Of a stretch of DNA of 64,000 nt, positions 1-5,955 are shown piece after piece (positions within the stretch are counted from its first letter, which is position 1; each line of letters opens with the position of its first letter). Position numbers and translations under genes: made by a program. A model generated the notes under the pieces. That model did not search any database. It saw only the letters and a program-made list of their open reading frames with translations, and was not told the DNA's origin. The DNA comes from Campylobacter_A concisus_Y (GTDB lineage: Bacteria > Campylobacterota > Campylobacteria > Campylobacterales > Campylobacteraceae): the NCBI RefSeq assembly GCF_902460415.1, contig NZ_CABPTY010000002.1:411134-475133 (forward strand). Direction: 5' to 3'.

Positions 1-1
1 A

Positions 2-397
2 CTCGATACATTTAGGCAGCCAAATATATTAGGAAAATGGCAAATAACTACACCGGAAAAAAACAAAATTTTATTAATGGGAAAAATGAGAAACGACGTT
101 ATAGTAGATTTTAAATTTGACGGAAGTTTATATGTGGAAAATGAAAATTTTTCAAGTTATCTTTGGGAAAGCGGATTAAATGATACGATAATCACATATA
201 GTAGAAGCGACAAATTTAAAAGCCAAAAATTTTCAGAAAAAAGATTTAAAATAATAGATCAGATAAATAATAATTGCTACCTGGCAAAGATGTATCAAAC
301 GAATGATAATATAGTTTTATGCAGATACTTAGAAAAACCAAAACCACAGCCAATACAACAGAAAAAGAAAATAGAAATAATAATGAAAAATAAGTAG
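2..397 (+). CDS. Hypothetical protein, 5' end outside window
   Basis: The frame is open from base 2 to the TAA at 395-397, giving at least 131 residues, and the first in-frame ATG (77) has no ribosome-binding site, so the gene probably enters from the left and is cut by the window edge. I do not recognise the family. The visible part is soluble-looking, rich in Asn, Lys and aromatic residues, with a basic Pro/Gln/Lys tail (KPKPQPIQQKKK) and no membrane segment or signal peptide in view. The N-terminus is missing, so a lipoprotein or secreted origin cannot be excluded. It lies in the decayed accessory region left of the tRNA remnant and converges on the antitoxin-like gene 8 bases away. Confidence 0.55.
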   Translation, partial: LDTFRQPNILGKWQITTPEKNKILLMGKMRNDVIVDFKFDGSLYVENENFSSYLWESGLNDTIITYSRSDKFKSQKFSEKRFKIIDQINNNCYLAKMYQTNDNIVLCRYLEKPKPQPIQQKKKIEIIMKNK

Positions 398-404
398 TTA
401 TTTT

Positions 405-614
405 TTAAGCATAAACAAGTTTAATATCAAGAGCATTTACAACCTTAAATATGCTTTCAAATCTAGGTTTTGACTTTGCTATATAAAACAAAGCCCTTTT
501 AAATTCTTCGATATCGCCATAAACCAAAACTTGATTTAAATATTCTTTTCTAAGTTTATCGGTTGTTAAATAGTCTTCTAGATTAAATTTTGTAAATTCT
601 TCTTTCAAGATCAA
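405..614 (-). pseudogene. Antitoxin-like protein (HI1420/HigA type) lacking its HTH segment
   Basis: The 69-residue product has the start of the addiction-module antidote family (FNLEDYLTTDKLRKEYLNQ, compare the usual F.A.EYL.. pattern) and the end (PRFESIFKVVNALDIKL, compare P.FATVLKVLKALGLKL). The central helix-turn-helix, about 23 residues normally between IARAKG and the NPxF motif, is absent with the frame kept (IAKSK runs straight into PRFES). It therefore looks like an internal in-frame deletion that removed DNA binding. The TTG start at 614 overlaps the TGA of the 26-residue gene upstream. No RelE/HigB-type toxin is found next to it. Family assignment is from memory of the motif; a functional short protein is possible. 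Confidence 0.55.
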
Positions 615-691
615 ACCTTAGATATTTTTACACCAGCCCAAGTTACTAAAACAGCAAAAACAACTATTAAGAATAAACCAAATATTGACAT
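611..691 (-). CDS. 26-residue single-pass membrane peptide
   Basis: ATG at 691-689 to TGA at 613-611 encodes a 26-residue peptide that is almost entirely one hydrophobic segment (LFLIVVFAVLVTWAG) followed by a basic VKISKV tail. AAAGGA lies 8 bases upstream. The ATG shares its A with the TAA of the upstream 79-residue gene (TAATG), and its own TGA overlaps the TTG start of the next gene, which suggests translational coupling along one mRNA. It resembles small hydrophobic toxins or phage holin-like peptides in size and topology only; I do not recognise a family. Function is unknown. Confidence 0.5.
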   Translation of the reverse strand: MSIFGLFLIVVFAVLVTWAGVKISKV

Positions 692-930
692 TATAATAAT
701 CCTTTCATTTCTTTTAATACGTCTAAACATGCTTTTAAAAGATAACAAAATAAAATACTTACCAAAAAGATTGCAATGGTAGAGCAAAAATTTAAAATAA
801 ACCCATTTTTATCAAAATTAAGAAAGATAAAACCTATTAAACCAGCATCTAAAAGTAAAAGCGTGGTAAGAAAAGGCTTTAAGAAATCGAGTTTAATTTT
901 TAAAAACTCCCATAAATTCTTATTTTCCAT
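691..930 (-). CDS. Small two-pass membrane protein
   Basis: Begins MENKNLWEF, 79 residues. The ATG at 930 is preferred over an in-frame ATG at 945 because AAAGGA (941-936) sits 5 bases before it, and the TATAAT box places transcription start near 941. Two hydrophobic segments (about residues 20-37 and 45-66) make a hairpin membrane protein with an amphipathic start and a charged end. I do not recognise the family. It heads a three-gene overlapping cluster with the 26-residue peptide and the antitoxin-like gene, in the accessory region beside the tRNA remnant, so a phage or plasmid maintenance origin is plausible but unproven. Confidence 0.55.
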   Translation of the reverse strand: MENKNLWEFLKIKLDFLKPFLTTLLLLDAGLIGFIFLNFDKNGFILNFCSTIAIFLVSILFCYLLKACLDVLKEMKGLL

Positions 931-947
931 AACTATCCTTTGCAAAC

Positions 948-953
948 ATTATA
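948..953 (-). promoter_or_regulatory. -10 box of the small membrane gene cluster
   Basis: TATAAT on the minus strand, 17 bases upstream of the ATG at 930. The predicted start of transcription (about 941) coincides with the AAAGGA ribosome-binding site, so the leader would be about 11 bases. Confidence 0.5.
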
Positions 954-973
954 ACATAAAATAAGTCCTTAAC

Positions 974-1019
974 GCTCATAACCCGAAGGTCGGCGGTTCA
1001 AATCCGTCCTCCGCAACCA
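974..1019 (+). other. 3' half of tRNA-fMet (attachment-site remnant)
   Basis: The 46 bases match the 3' half of an initiator tRNA: a CTCATAA anticodon loop (CAT), the 3' anticodon-stem strand CCCGA, a variable loop AAGGT, a T-arm GGCGG-TTCAAAT-CCGTC that pairs, then an acceptor strand CTCCGCA, A73 and encoded CCA. The A at position 72 is the hallmark of fMet. The 5' half (D-arm, 5' acceptor strand, 5' anticodon stem) is absent: upstream bases do not pair. Tyrosine recombinases commonly integrate into tRNA 3' ends and leave such duplicates, and a recombinase remnant begins 29 bases downstream. It cannot make a tRNA. Confidence 0.75.
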
Positions 1020-1047
1020 AATGCCTCATATCTTTATCATCTAAAAA

Positions 1048-1471
1048 CTAAACGCCAACTCCCATACCGTCACGTATATCATCAACATTGAGATGAACGT
1101 AGTGTAGGCTACTTTTGATATCTGTATGACCCATAAAAGCCATCAGTTTATGAGCATTAAATCCCTTTAAACTCACTAACCTAGAAGCCACTGTATGGCG
1201 TAATACGTATAGTCCGTGAGTGTTGTTTTCTCCCTTATATCCTAGATGGTTTCTTACAGCCCACCACATACTATTTGCTGTATCGTGGTTTAGATGAGTT
1301 ATGGGGCACTTGTTTAAGGGTAGGTCTTTGCAGTTATCATAAGCCCCTCGAGATACCCAGTAGTAAGCCATACGAAGCACTTGGTCGTCTTTTGTTTCAG
1401 TAAAGAGTTTGCGAGCCTTTAGCTATCTCTAAGCGTTGTTTTATGGCTTTGAAGACTAGAATAGTTTTGTT
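1048..1471 (-). pseudogene. Tyrosine recombinase (integrase), truncated and frameshifted
   Basis: The last 110 codons (1048-1380) encode the catalytic end of a phage-type integrase: LRHTVASRLV carries the second catalytic Arg, MGHTDIKSSLHYVH carries the late His and the nucleophilic Tyr. The His normally three residues before that Arg is Tyr here (YVLR). Homology continues upstream of the ATG at 1380 through ARKLFTETKDDQVL, then shifts frame at about 1416, where one extra C (plus strand) separates it from QRLEIAK in the other frame, which is open back to a stop near 1472. The N-terminal SAM-like domain and the first catalytic Arg are missing, so it is inactive. It lies 29 bases from the tRNA-fMet fragment. 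Confidence 0.7.
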
Positions 1472-1588
1472 TTAATATGTAAAAAGAAAGATTAGTAAAA
1501 ATAGGTTTCATAACTTTTAAATATAAAAAGAGAAATTCCCATCTACTATATGTTTTATGGATTATTAGTATAAATTTAAAAATGCAGG

Positions 1589-1604
1589 AGGGGCGAATGC
1601 CCCT
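1589..1604 (-). terminator. Hairpin downstream of the cytochrome c gene
   Basis: AGGGGC-GAAT-GCCCCT forms a 6-bp GC-rich stem with a tetraloop just after the cytochrome stop codon; a short T run follows on the minus strand. Confidence 0.55.
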
Positions 1605-1609
1605 AATTA

Positions 1610-1912
1610 TTATTTTAAAGTTTGGATGTATTCAGCTACTGCTTTTACATCTTCGTCGCTCATTGGAGTAGCGATTGGTTTCATCATAGCGCCAAGACCA
1701 AATTTATTTGCTCCTGTTTTATAACCCTTTAGTGCCTCTTCGATAGCTGCTGCATCAAGAGATGTTAAAGCTGGAACTTTATTATTAAACATTTTTTCAG
1801 CTTTTGCACCATGACAGGCGATGCATTTTTTGTAGATAGCAGCACCATCTGCAGCAAAGGCAGCAGTTGAAAGTAGAGCCGCAACGCTAGAAACAATTAG
1901 TAATTTTTTCAT
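1610..1912 (-). CDS. Periplasmic monoheme cytochrome c (c553-like)
   Basis: The 100-residue precursor has a Sec signal (MKKLLIVSSVAALLSTAAFA, cleavage after AFA), leaving a mature protein of about 80 residues. CIACH is the heme-binding CxxCH motif near the mature N-terminus, and the Met of LGAMMKPIATPM is the likely sixth ligand, as in class I c553 cytochromes. C-terminal helix KAVAEYIQTL is typical. It should carry electrons in the periplasm between the bc1 complex or dehydrogenases and the cbb3 oxidase or peroxidases. It is transcribed alone, with a good AAAGGATG ribosome-binding site and a TATAAT box at 1946-1941. The exact partner cannot be read from sequence. Confidence 0.85.
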   Translation of the reverse strand: MKKLLIVSSVAALLSTAAFAADGAAIYKKCIACHGAKAEKMFNNKVPALTSLDAAAIEEALKGYKTGANKFGLGAMMKPIATPMSDEDVKAVAEYIQTLK

Positions 1913-1991
1913 TTTTCATCCTTTGTAAAAAAGTTTATGCATTATAGTACAAAAAGGTAAATTCGCAAGAAGCTAGTTAAAATATTTTGGC

Positions 1992-1997
1992 TATAAT
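1992..1997 (+). promoter_or_regulatory. -10 box of the heptose operon; probable leaderless start
   Basis: TATAAT preceded by TTTTGGC, the usual Campylobacter promoter context, ends only 6 bases before the gmhB ATG at 2004. The expected start of transcription falls on or next to the A of ATG, and no ribosome-binding site is present. Confidence 0.6.
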
Positions 1998-2003
1998 CAC
2001 CAA

Positions 2004-2519
2004 ATGAATAAAAATGAGCCTATTAAAGCACTTTTTCTAGATCGAGACGGCGTAATAAACGAAGATGCTGGATATGTTTACGAGATAAAAGATTTTAAAT
2101 TTATCGATGGCATTTTTGATGCGTTAAGAGAATTTGCCAAGGCTGGCTACAAGCTCTTTGTCGTGACAAATCAATCAGGTATCGGAAGAGGCTACTACAC
2201 GCAGGAGCAGTTTGAGACTCTAACTAAATTTATGCTAGAAATTTTCAAAAAAGAGCAAATTTTTATCACCAAAATCTACTTTTGCCCACATGCCCCAGAG
2301 ATGGATTGCGCTTGTAGAAAACCAAATCCAAAGATGATACTTGATGCTTGCAAAGAGTTTAATATAGATATTAAAAACTCGCTCATGATAGGCGATAAGT
2401 CAAGCGACGTTGAGGCTGGCAAAAGGGCAGGGGTTGGTAGAAATTTCTTGCTTGATGGGATAAATTTTAAAAATGTAAAAGATGTTTTAAATAAGCTAAA
2501 AAAGGAAAAATCACTATGA
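2004..2519 (+). CDS. gmhB: D-glycero-D-manno-heptose 1,7-bisphosphate 7-phosphatase
   Basis: The 171-residue HAD-family phosphatase removes the 7-phosphate from heptose bisphosphate in cytoplasmic ADP-heptose synthesis for lipooligosaccharide core. LFLDRDGVIN holds the nucleophile and acid Asp pair, VVTNQSGIGRG is motif II, and CPHAPEMDCACRKPNP carries the Zn-binding His/Cys set that marks GmhB, followed by IGDKSSDVEAG (motif IV). Length fits the family. It is the first gene of gmhB-hldD-hldE-gmhA; its TGA overlaps the hldD ATG (ATGA). The promoter lies so close that translation is probably leaderless. Confidence 0.93.
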   Translation: MNKNEPIKALFLDRDGVINEDAGYVYEIKDFKFIDGIFDALREFAKAGYKLFVVTNQSGIGRGYYTQEQFETLTKFMLEIFKKEQIFITKIYFCPHAPEMDCACRKPNPKMILDACKEFNIDIKNSLMIGDKSSDVEAGKRAGVGRNFLLDGINFKNVKDVLNKLKKEKSL

Positions 2520-3505
2520 ATTTAAATGGAAAAAAGATAGTTATAACTGGTGGCGCTGGCTTTATCGGCTCAGCCTTGGCGCATTATTTTGACGAAAATT
2601 TTAAAGATGCTCACGTGCTTGTCGTGGATAAATTTAGAAACGACGAGACATTTAGCAACGGCAACCTAAAAAGCTTTGGTCATTTTAAAAATTTACTAGG
2701 CTTTAAGGGTGAAATTTACGCCGGCGACATCAACGATTCTAGCACGCTTGAAAAGATAAAGAGCTTTCGCCCAGACGTCATCTACCACGAGGCAGCGATC
2801 TCAGATACGACCGTAAAAGAGCAAGACGAGCTAATAAAAACAAATGTAAACGCCTTTGTAAATTTGCTTGATATCTGCGAGAGTTTGGGCGCAAAGATGA
2901 TTTACGCTAGCTCAGGCGCCACTTATGGCAACGCAAAGAGCCCACAAACCGTTGGTGAATGCGAAGCGCCAAATAACGTTTATGGCTTTAGCAAACTAAG
3001 CATGGATAATATCAATAAAATTTACGCAAAGCGTGGCGTGAGCGTGGTTGGGCTGAGGTATTTTAACGTCTTTGGCAAGGGTGAGTTTTTCAAAAATAAA
3101 ACCGCTTCGATGGTACTTCAGTTTGGCTTACAAATTTTAGCTGGCAAGACTCCAAGACTCTTTGAAGGCAGCGACCAGATCAAACGTGACTTTGTTTACA
3201 TAAAAGATATCATTGATGCAAATATAAAAGCACTTGACGCGCCAAGTGGCGTCTATAACGCAGCTACTGGCAAAGCAAGGAGCTTTCAAGATATCGCTGA
3301 CATCTTGCAGCATGAGATCGGCGTAAATTTAGGCAACGAATACATCAAAAACCCATTTATCGGCTCATATCAGTTTCACACAGAGGCCGACGTGGCCCCA
3401 GCTCGCGAGGCATTTGGCTTTAGCGCGACTTGGAGCTTAGAAGAGGCGATAAAAGACTACTTGCCAGAGATAAAGAGAATTTATAAGGAAGAGCTAAATG
3501 GCTAA
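2516..3505 (+). CDS. hldD: ADP-L-glycero-D-manno-heptose 6-epimerase
   Basis: The 329-residue short-chain dehydrogenase/reductase epimerises ADP-D-glycero- to ADP-L-glycero-D-manno-heptose, the activated sugar for inner-core LOS. GGAGFIGSALAHYF at the N-terminus is the NAD(P)-binding glycine motif, SSGATYG holds the catalytic Ser/Thr, and NNVYGFSKLSMD holds the YxxxK pair. LRYFNVFGKGEFFKNKTASMV is the conserved substrate-binding region of the HldD/RfaD group. It overlaps gmhB by 4 bases and hldE by 8, so the genes are co-translated. Also known as waaD/rfaD. Confidence 0.94.
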   Translation: MNLNGKKIVITGGAGFIGSALAHYFDENFKDAHVLVVDKFRNDETFSNGNLKSFGHFKNLLGFKGEIYAGDINDSSTLEKIKSFRPDVIYHEAAISDTTVKEQDELIKTNVNAFVNLLDICESLGAKMIYASSGATYGNAKSPQTVGECEAPNNVYGFSKLSMDNINKIYAKRGVSVVGLRYFNVFGKGEFFKNKTASMVLQFGLQILAGKTPRLFEGSDQIKRDFVYIKDIIDANIKALDAPSGVYNAATGKARSFQDIADILQHEIGVNLGNEYIKNPFIGSYQFHTEADVAPAREAFGFSATWSLEEAIKDYLPEIKRIYKEELNG

Positions 3506-4916
3506 GAGAGTTAAAATTTTAGTCGTTGGTGATCTCATGCTGGATCACTATATCTGGGGCAGCTGCGACCGCATCTCACCTGAAGCACCGGTGCAGGTGG
3601 TAAAGATAAATAACGAAACCTACACGCTTGGTGGCGCTGGCAACGTGGTAAGAAATTTGCTTTCCCTTGGCGCAAATGTGAGTGTGGCTAGCGTCTTAGG
3701 CGATGATGAGGCTGGCAAAAAGATAAAAGAGAAGCTTGCTGAGATAAATGTAAAAGATGAGCTGATCCTCACCGAAAAAGGGCGTGAAAGCTCGATAAAA
3801 AGCCGCATCATGGCATCTCACCAGCAAGTTGTCAGGATCGATAAAGAGAGTGTTGTCAAGATAAATTTAGAAGATGAGCTCGTCTTAAAAGTCAAAGAAA
3901 ATCTTGCAAATTTTAAGGCTGTCTTGCTAAGTGACTACGGCAAAGGCGTGCTTAGCGAAAAGGTCTGCCAAGAGATAATAAACGAGTGCGTGAAGCTAAA
4001 GATCCCAGTACTTATCGATCCAAAAGGTATTGACTACTCAAAATACAAAAACGCAACTCTTCTAACGCCAAATAAAAAAGAGGCGAGCGAGGCTACAAAT
4101 TTAAAGATAAAAGACAAAGCTGAGCTTGAAAAGGCGATAAAACAGCTAAAAGACGAGCTAAATTTGACCTATTCGATTATCACGATCTCAGAAGAGGGCA
4201 TCGCGCTATATGATGACAGGCTACACATCTTTGCCGCCAAAGCAAAAGAGGTCTTTGACGTCACTGGCGCTGGGGATACGGTGCTAGCTACACTTGGCTA
4301 CATGCTAGCAAACGGGGCTGATATAAAAGAGGCGATAAAGATAGCAAACCTTGCAGCAGCCGTCGTCGTGGCTAAGATAGGTAGCGCAACGGCTAGCTTT
4401 AGCGAGATCGAGCAGCTGCTAAATAGCTCATTTGGGGCAAATTTCGAGCACAAGCTTAAAAGCGTTGAGGAGCTAGAAGAAATTTTGAGCCAAAAGGGCA
4501 AGAAAAAGGTCGTTTTCACAAATGGCTGCTTTGATATCTTGCACGCTGGGCACGTAAAATACCTAGCCCGTGCAAGAGAGCTTGGCGATCTTTTAGTTGT
4601 CGGGCTAAATTCTGACGCTTCAGTTAAGAGGCTAAAAGGCGAGGCAAGACCTATAAACTCACAAGATGATAGAGCCTGCGTGCTAAGTGGGCTTGGGTTT
4701 GTCGATTATGTCGTGATATTTGACGAGGATACGCCATTAAATTTGATAACAAAGATAAAGCCTGACGTGCTTGTAAAAGGGGCTGATTATAAAGACAAAG
4801 AGGTCGTTGGCAGTGAGATCGTAAAAGAGGTCAGGCTAATTGACTTTGTCGAGGGCAAAAGCACAACAGGGATAATAAAAAGGATAAAAGATGCTAAAAA
4901 CAATGATAAAAAATGA
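3498..4916 (+). CDS. hldE: Bifunctional heptose-7-phosphate kinase / heptose-1-phosphate adenylyltransferase
   Basis: At 472 residues this is the full two-domain enzyme. Residues 1-310 are a PfkB-type sugar kinase (GGAGNVVRNLLSLGA near the start, anion hole and catalytic Asp in DVTGAGDTVLATLGYML). Residues 340-472 are a nucleotidyltransferase (FTNGCFDILHAGHVKYLARA, with the HAGH motif). It phosphorylates D-glycero-D-manno-heptose 7-phosphate at C1, then, after GmhB, adds AMP to heptose 1-phosphate. The start overlaps hldD by 8 bases and the end overlaps gmhA by 26, consistent with one operon. No missing motif. Confidence 0.95.
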   Translation: MAKRVKILVVGDLMLDHYIWGSCDRISPEAPVQVVKINNETYTLGGAGNVVRNLLSLGANVSVASVLGDDEAGKKIKEKLAEINVKDELILTEKGRESSIKSRIMASHQQVVRIDKESVVKINLEDELVLKVKENLANFKAVLLSDYGKGVLSEKVCQEIINECVKLKIPVLIDPKGIDYSKYKNATLLTPNKKEASEATNLKIKDKAELEKAIKQLKDELNLTYSIITISEEGIALYDDRLHIFAAKAKEVFDVTGAGDTVLATLGYMLANGADIKEAIKIANLAAAVVVAKIGSATASFSEIEQLLNSSFGANFEHKLKSVEELEEILSQKGKKKVVFTNGCFDILHAGHVKYLARARELGDLLVVGLNSDASVKRLKGEARPINSQDDRACVLSGLGFVDYVVIFDEDTPLNLITKIKPDVLVKGADYKDKEVVGSEIVKEVRLIDFVEGKSTTGIIKRIKDAKNNDKK

Positions 4917-5460
4917 ACTCGAGGCTCACCAAAAGACCTTTAGCGAGCATGTAAATTTACTTGATAGCCTAGAGCGCGCTTGCCAGATGGTAGCTGATAC
5001 GCTAAAAAATGGCAAAAAGGTGCTAATATGCGGCAATGGTGGCTCTGCGGCGGATGCTCAGCACTTTGCAGCCGAGCTAACTGGCAGATATAAAAGCGAG
5101 CGCCAGCCACTACCTGGTATCGCGCTAACCACTGATACTTCGGCACTTACGGCCATTGGTAACGACTACGGCTTTGACTATGTATTTTCACGTCAGTTTG
5201 AGGCTTTAGCTCGCTCTGGTGACTTGCTCGTGGCGATCTCAACAAGTGGCAACAGCAAAAACGTCCTTGAAGCTATAAAAAGTGCCAAGAAAATGGGCGC
5301 ATCAGTGCTTGGACTTAGCGGCAAAGGTGGTGGCGCTATGAATGAGGATTGTGATCTAAATTTAGTCGTTAGCTCAAGCGATACTGCAAGGATACAAGAG
5401 TCGCACATATTTTTTATTCACACGATCTGCCAGGCTGTAGACGAGGCTTTTAGGGGCTAA
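4891..5460 (+). CDS. gmhA: Sedoheptulose-7-phosphate (phosphoheptose) isomerase
   Basis: The 189-residue SIS-domain enzyme makes D-glycero-D-manno-heptose 7-phosphate from sedoheptulose 7-phosphate, the first step toward ADP-heptose. CGNGGSAADAQHFAAELTGRY is the phosphosugar- and Zn-binding signature, STSGNSKNVLEAI the second SIS loop, and SHIFFIHTICQAVDE the C-terminal helix with conserved His. The ATG at 4891 lies inside the end of hldE and has AGGA 8 bases before it, so this start is preferred to the ATG at 4903. With gmhB, hldD and hldE it completes the pathway in one operon. Confidence 0.94.
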   Translation: MLKTMIKNELEAHQKTFSEHVNLLDSLERACQMVADTLKNGKKVLICGNGGSAADAQHFAAELTGRYKSERQPLPGIALTTDTSALTAIGNDYGFDYVFSRQFEALARSGDLLVAISTSGNSKNVLEAIKSAKKMGASVLGLSGKGGGAMNEDCDLNLVVSSSDTARIQESHIFFIHTICQAVDEAFRG

Positions 5461-5461
5461 A

Positions 5462-5857
5462 ATGCAAGAAGCGATGGATAAATTTTTAAATGATCCTTGC
5501 CAGCAAAATGAGATAAATTTGATAGCGGCTTTAAAAAAAGCTACCTTTTTTGCTCCGGTGCTTTTAAACCAAGCGCTCGCAAAGCCTGATGGTGGCGTAG
5601 TTTATGAGGAGGAGGGCTCAAATATCAAATTTATCCTACTTGAAGATGAGGGCGAGAAGCTTAGCTATTTTCCGGCATTTACAAGCAAAGAGGCGATGAA
5701 GCTTTGGCGAAATGACAGCGAGCAAGAAAGCATAGAGATAAGTCTAAAAGAGTATCTTGCGATGCTAAAAGAGAGTAGCTATGCTGGCGTCGTGGTTGAT
5801 GCTTTTAGCTATGATTTTATTCTTAAAAAAGAGCAGATAGAAAAAATTTTAGACTAA
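5462..5857 (+). CDS. SseB-family protein
   Basis: The 131-residue soluble protein starts one base after gmhA. FFAPVLLNQ, FILLEDEGEKLSYFPAFTSKEAMKLW and the following YAGVVVDAFSYDFIL match the layout of the SseB N-terminal domain, in which a FxPV strand, a FTS-x-E motif and a final VxDPx strand recur. The family is named for enhanced serine sensitivity in E. coli; its molecular role is not settled. Here it is the last gene of the heptose operon, before the gyrA promoter region, but position alone does not link it to LOS. Family call is from motif memory. Confidence 0.6.
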   Translation: MQEAMDKFLNDPCQQNEINLIAALKKATFFAPVLLNQALAKPDGGVVYEEEGSNIKFILLEDEGEKLSYFPAFTSKEAMKLWRNDSEQESIEISLKEYLAMLKESSYAGVVVDAFSYDFILKKEQIEKILD

Positions 5858-5955
5858 AATTTTCATAGTTCTATTGCCAAAGTCGCTGATTTGCTATTTA
5901 GCAAGTTTTTATTAATTTTAAGCTAAAATCAGTCAAGCTAAATTTAAGGAAAAAA

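Noticed and set aside
974..1019. Functional tRNA-Met
   Set aside because: No D-arm, no 5' acceptor strand and no 5' half of the anticodon stem are found in the upstream bases.
1048..1380. Integrase fragment as a complete small recombinase gene from ATG 1380
   Set aside because: Similarity continues upstream of that ATG and past a frameshift, and the first catalytic Arg is missing, so it is a relic.
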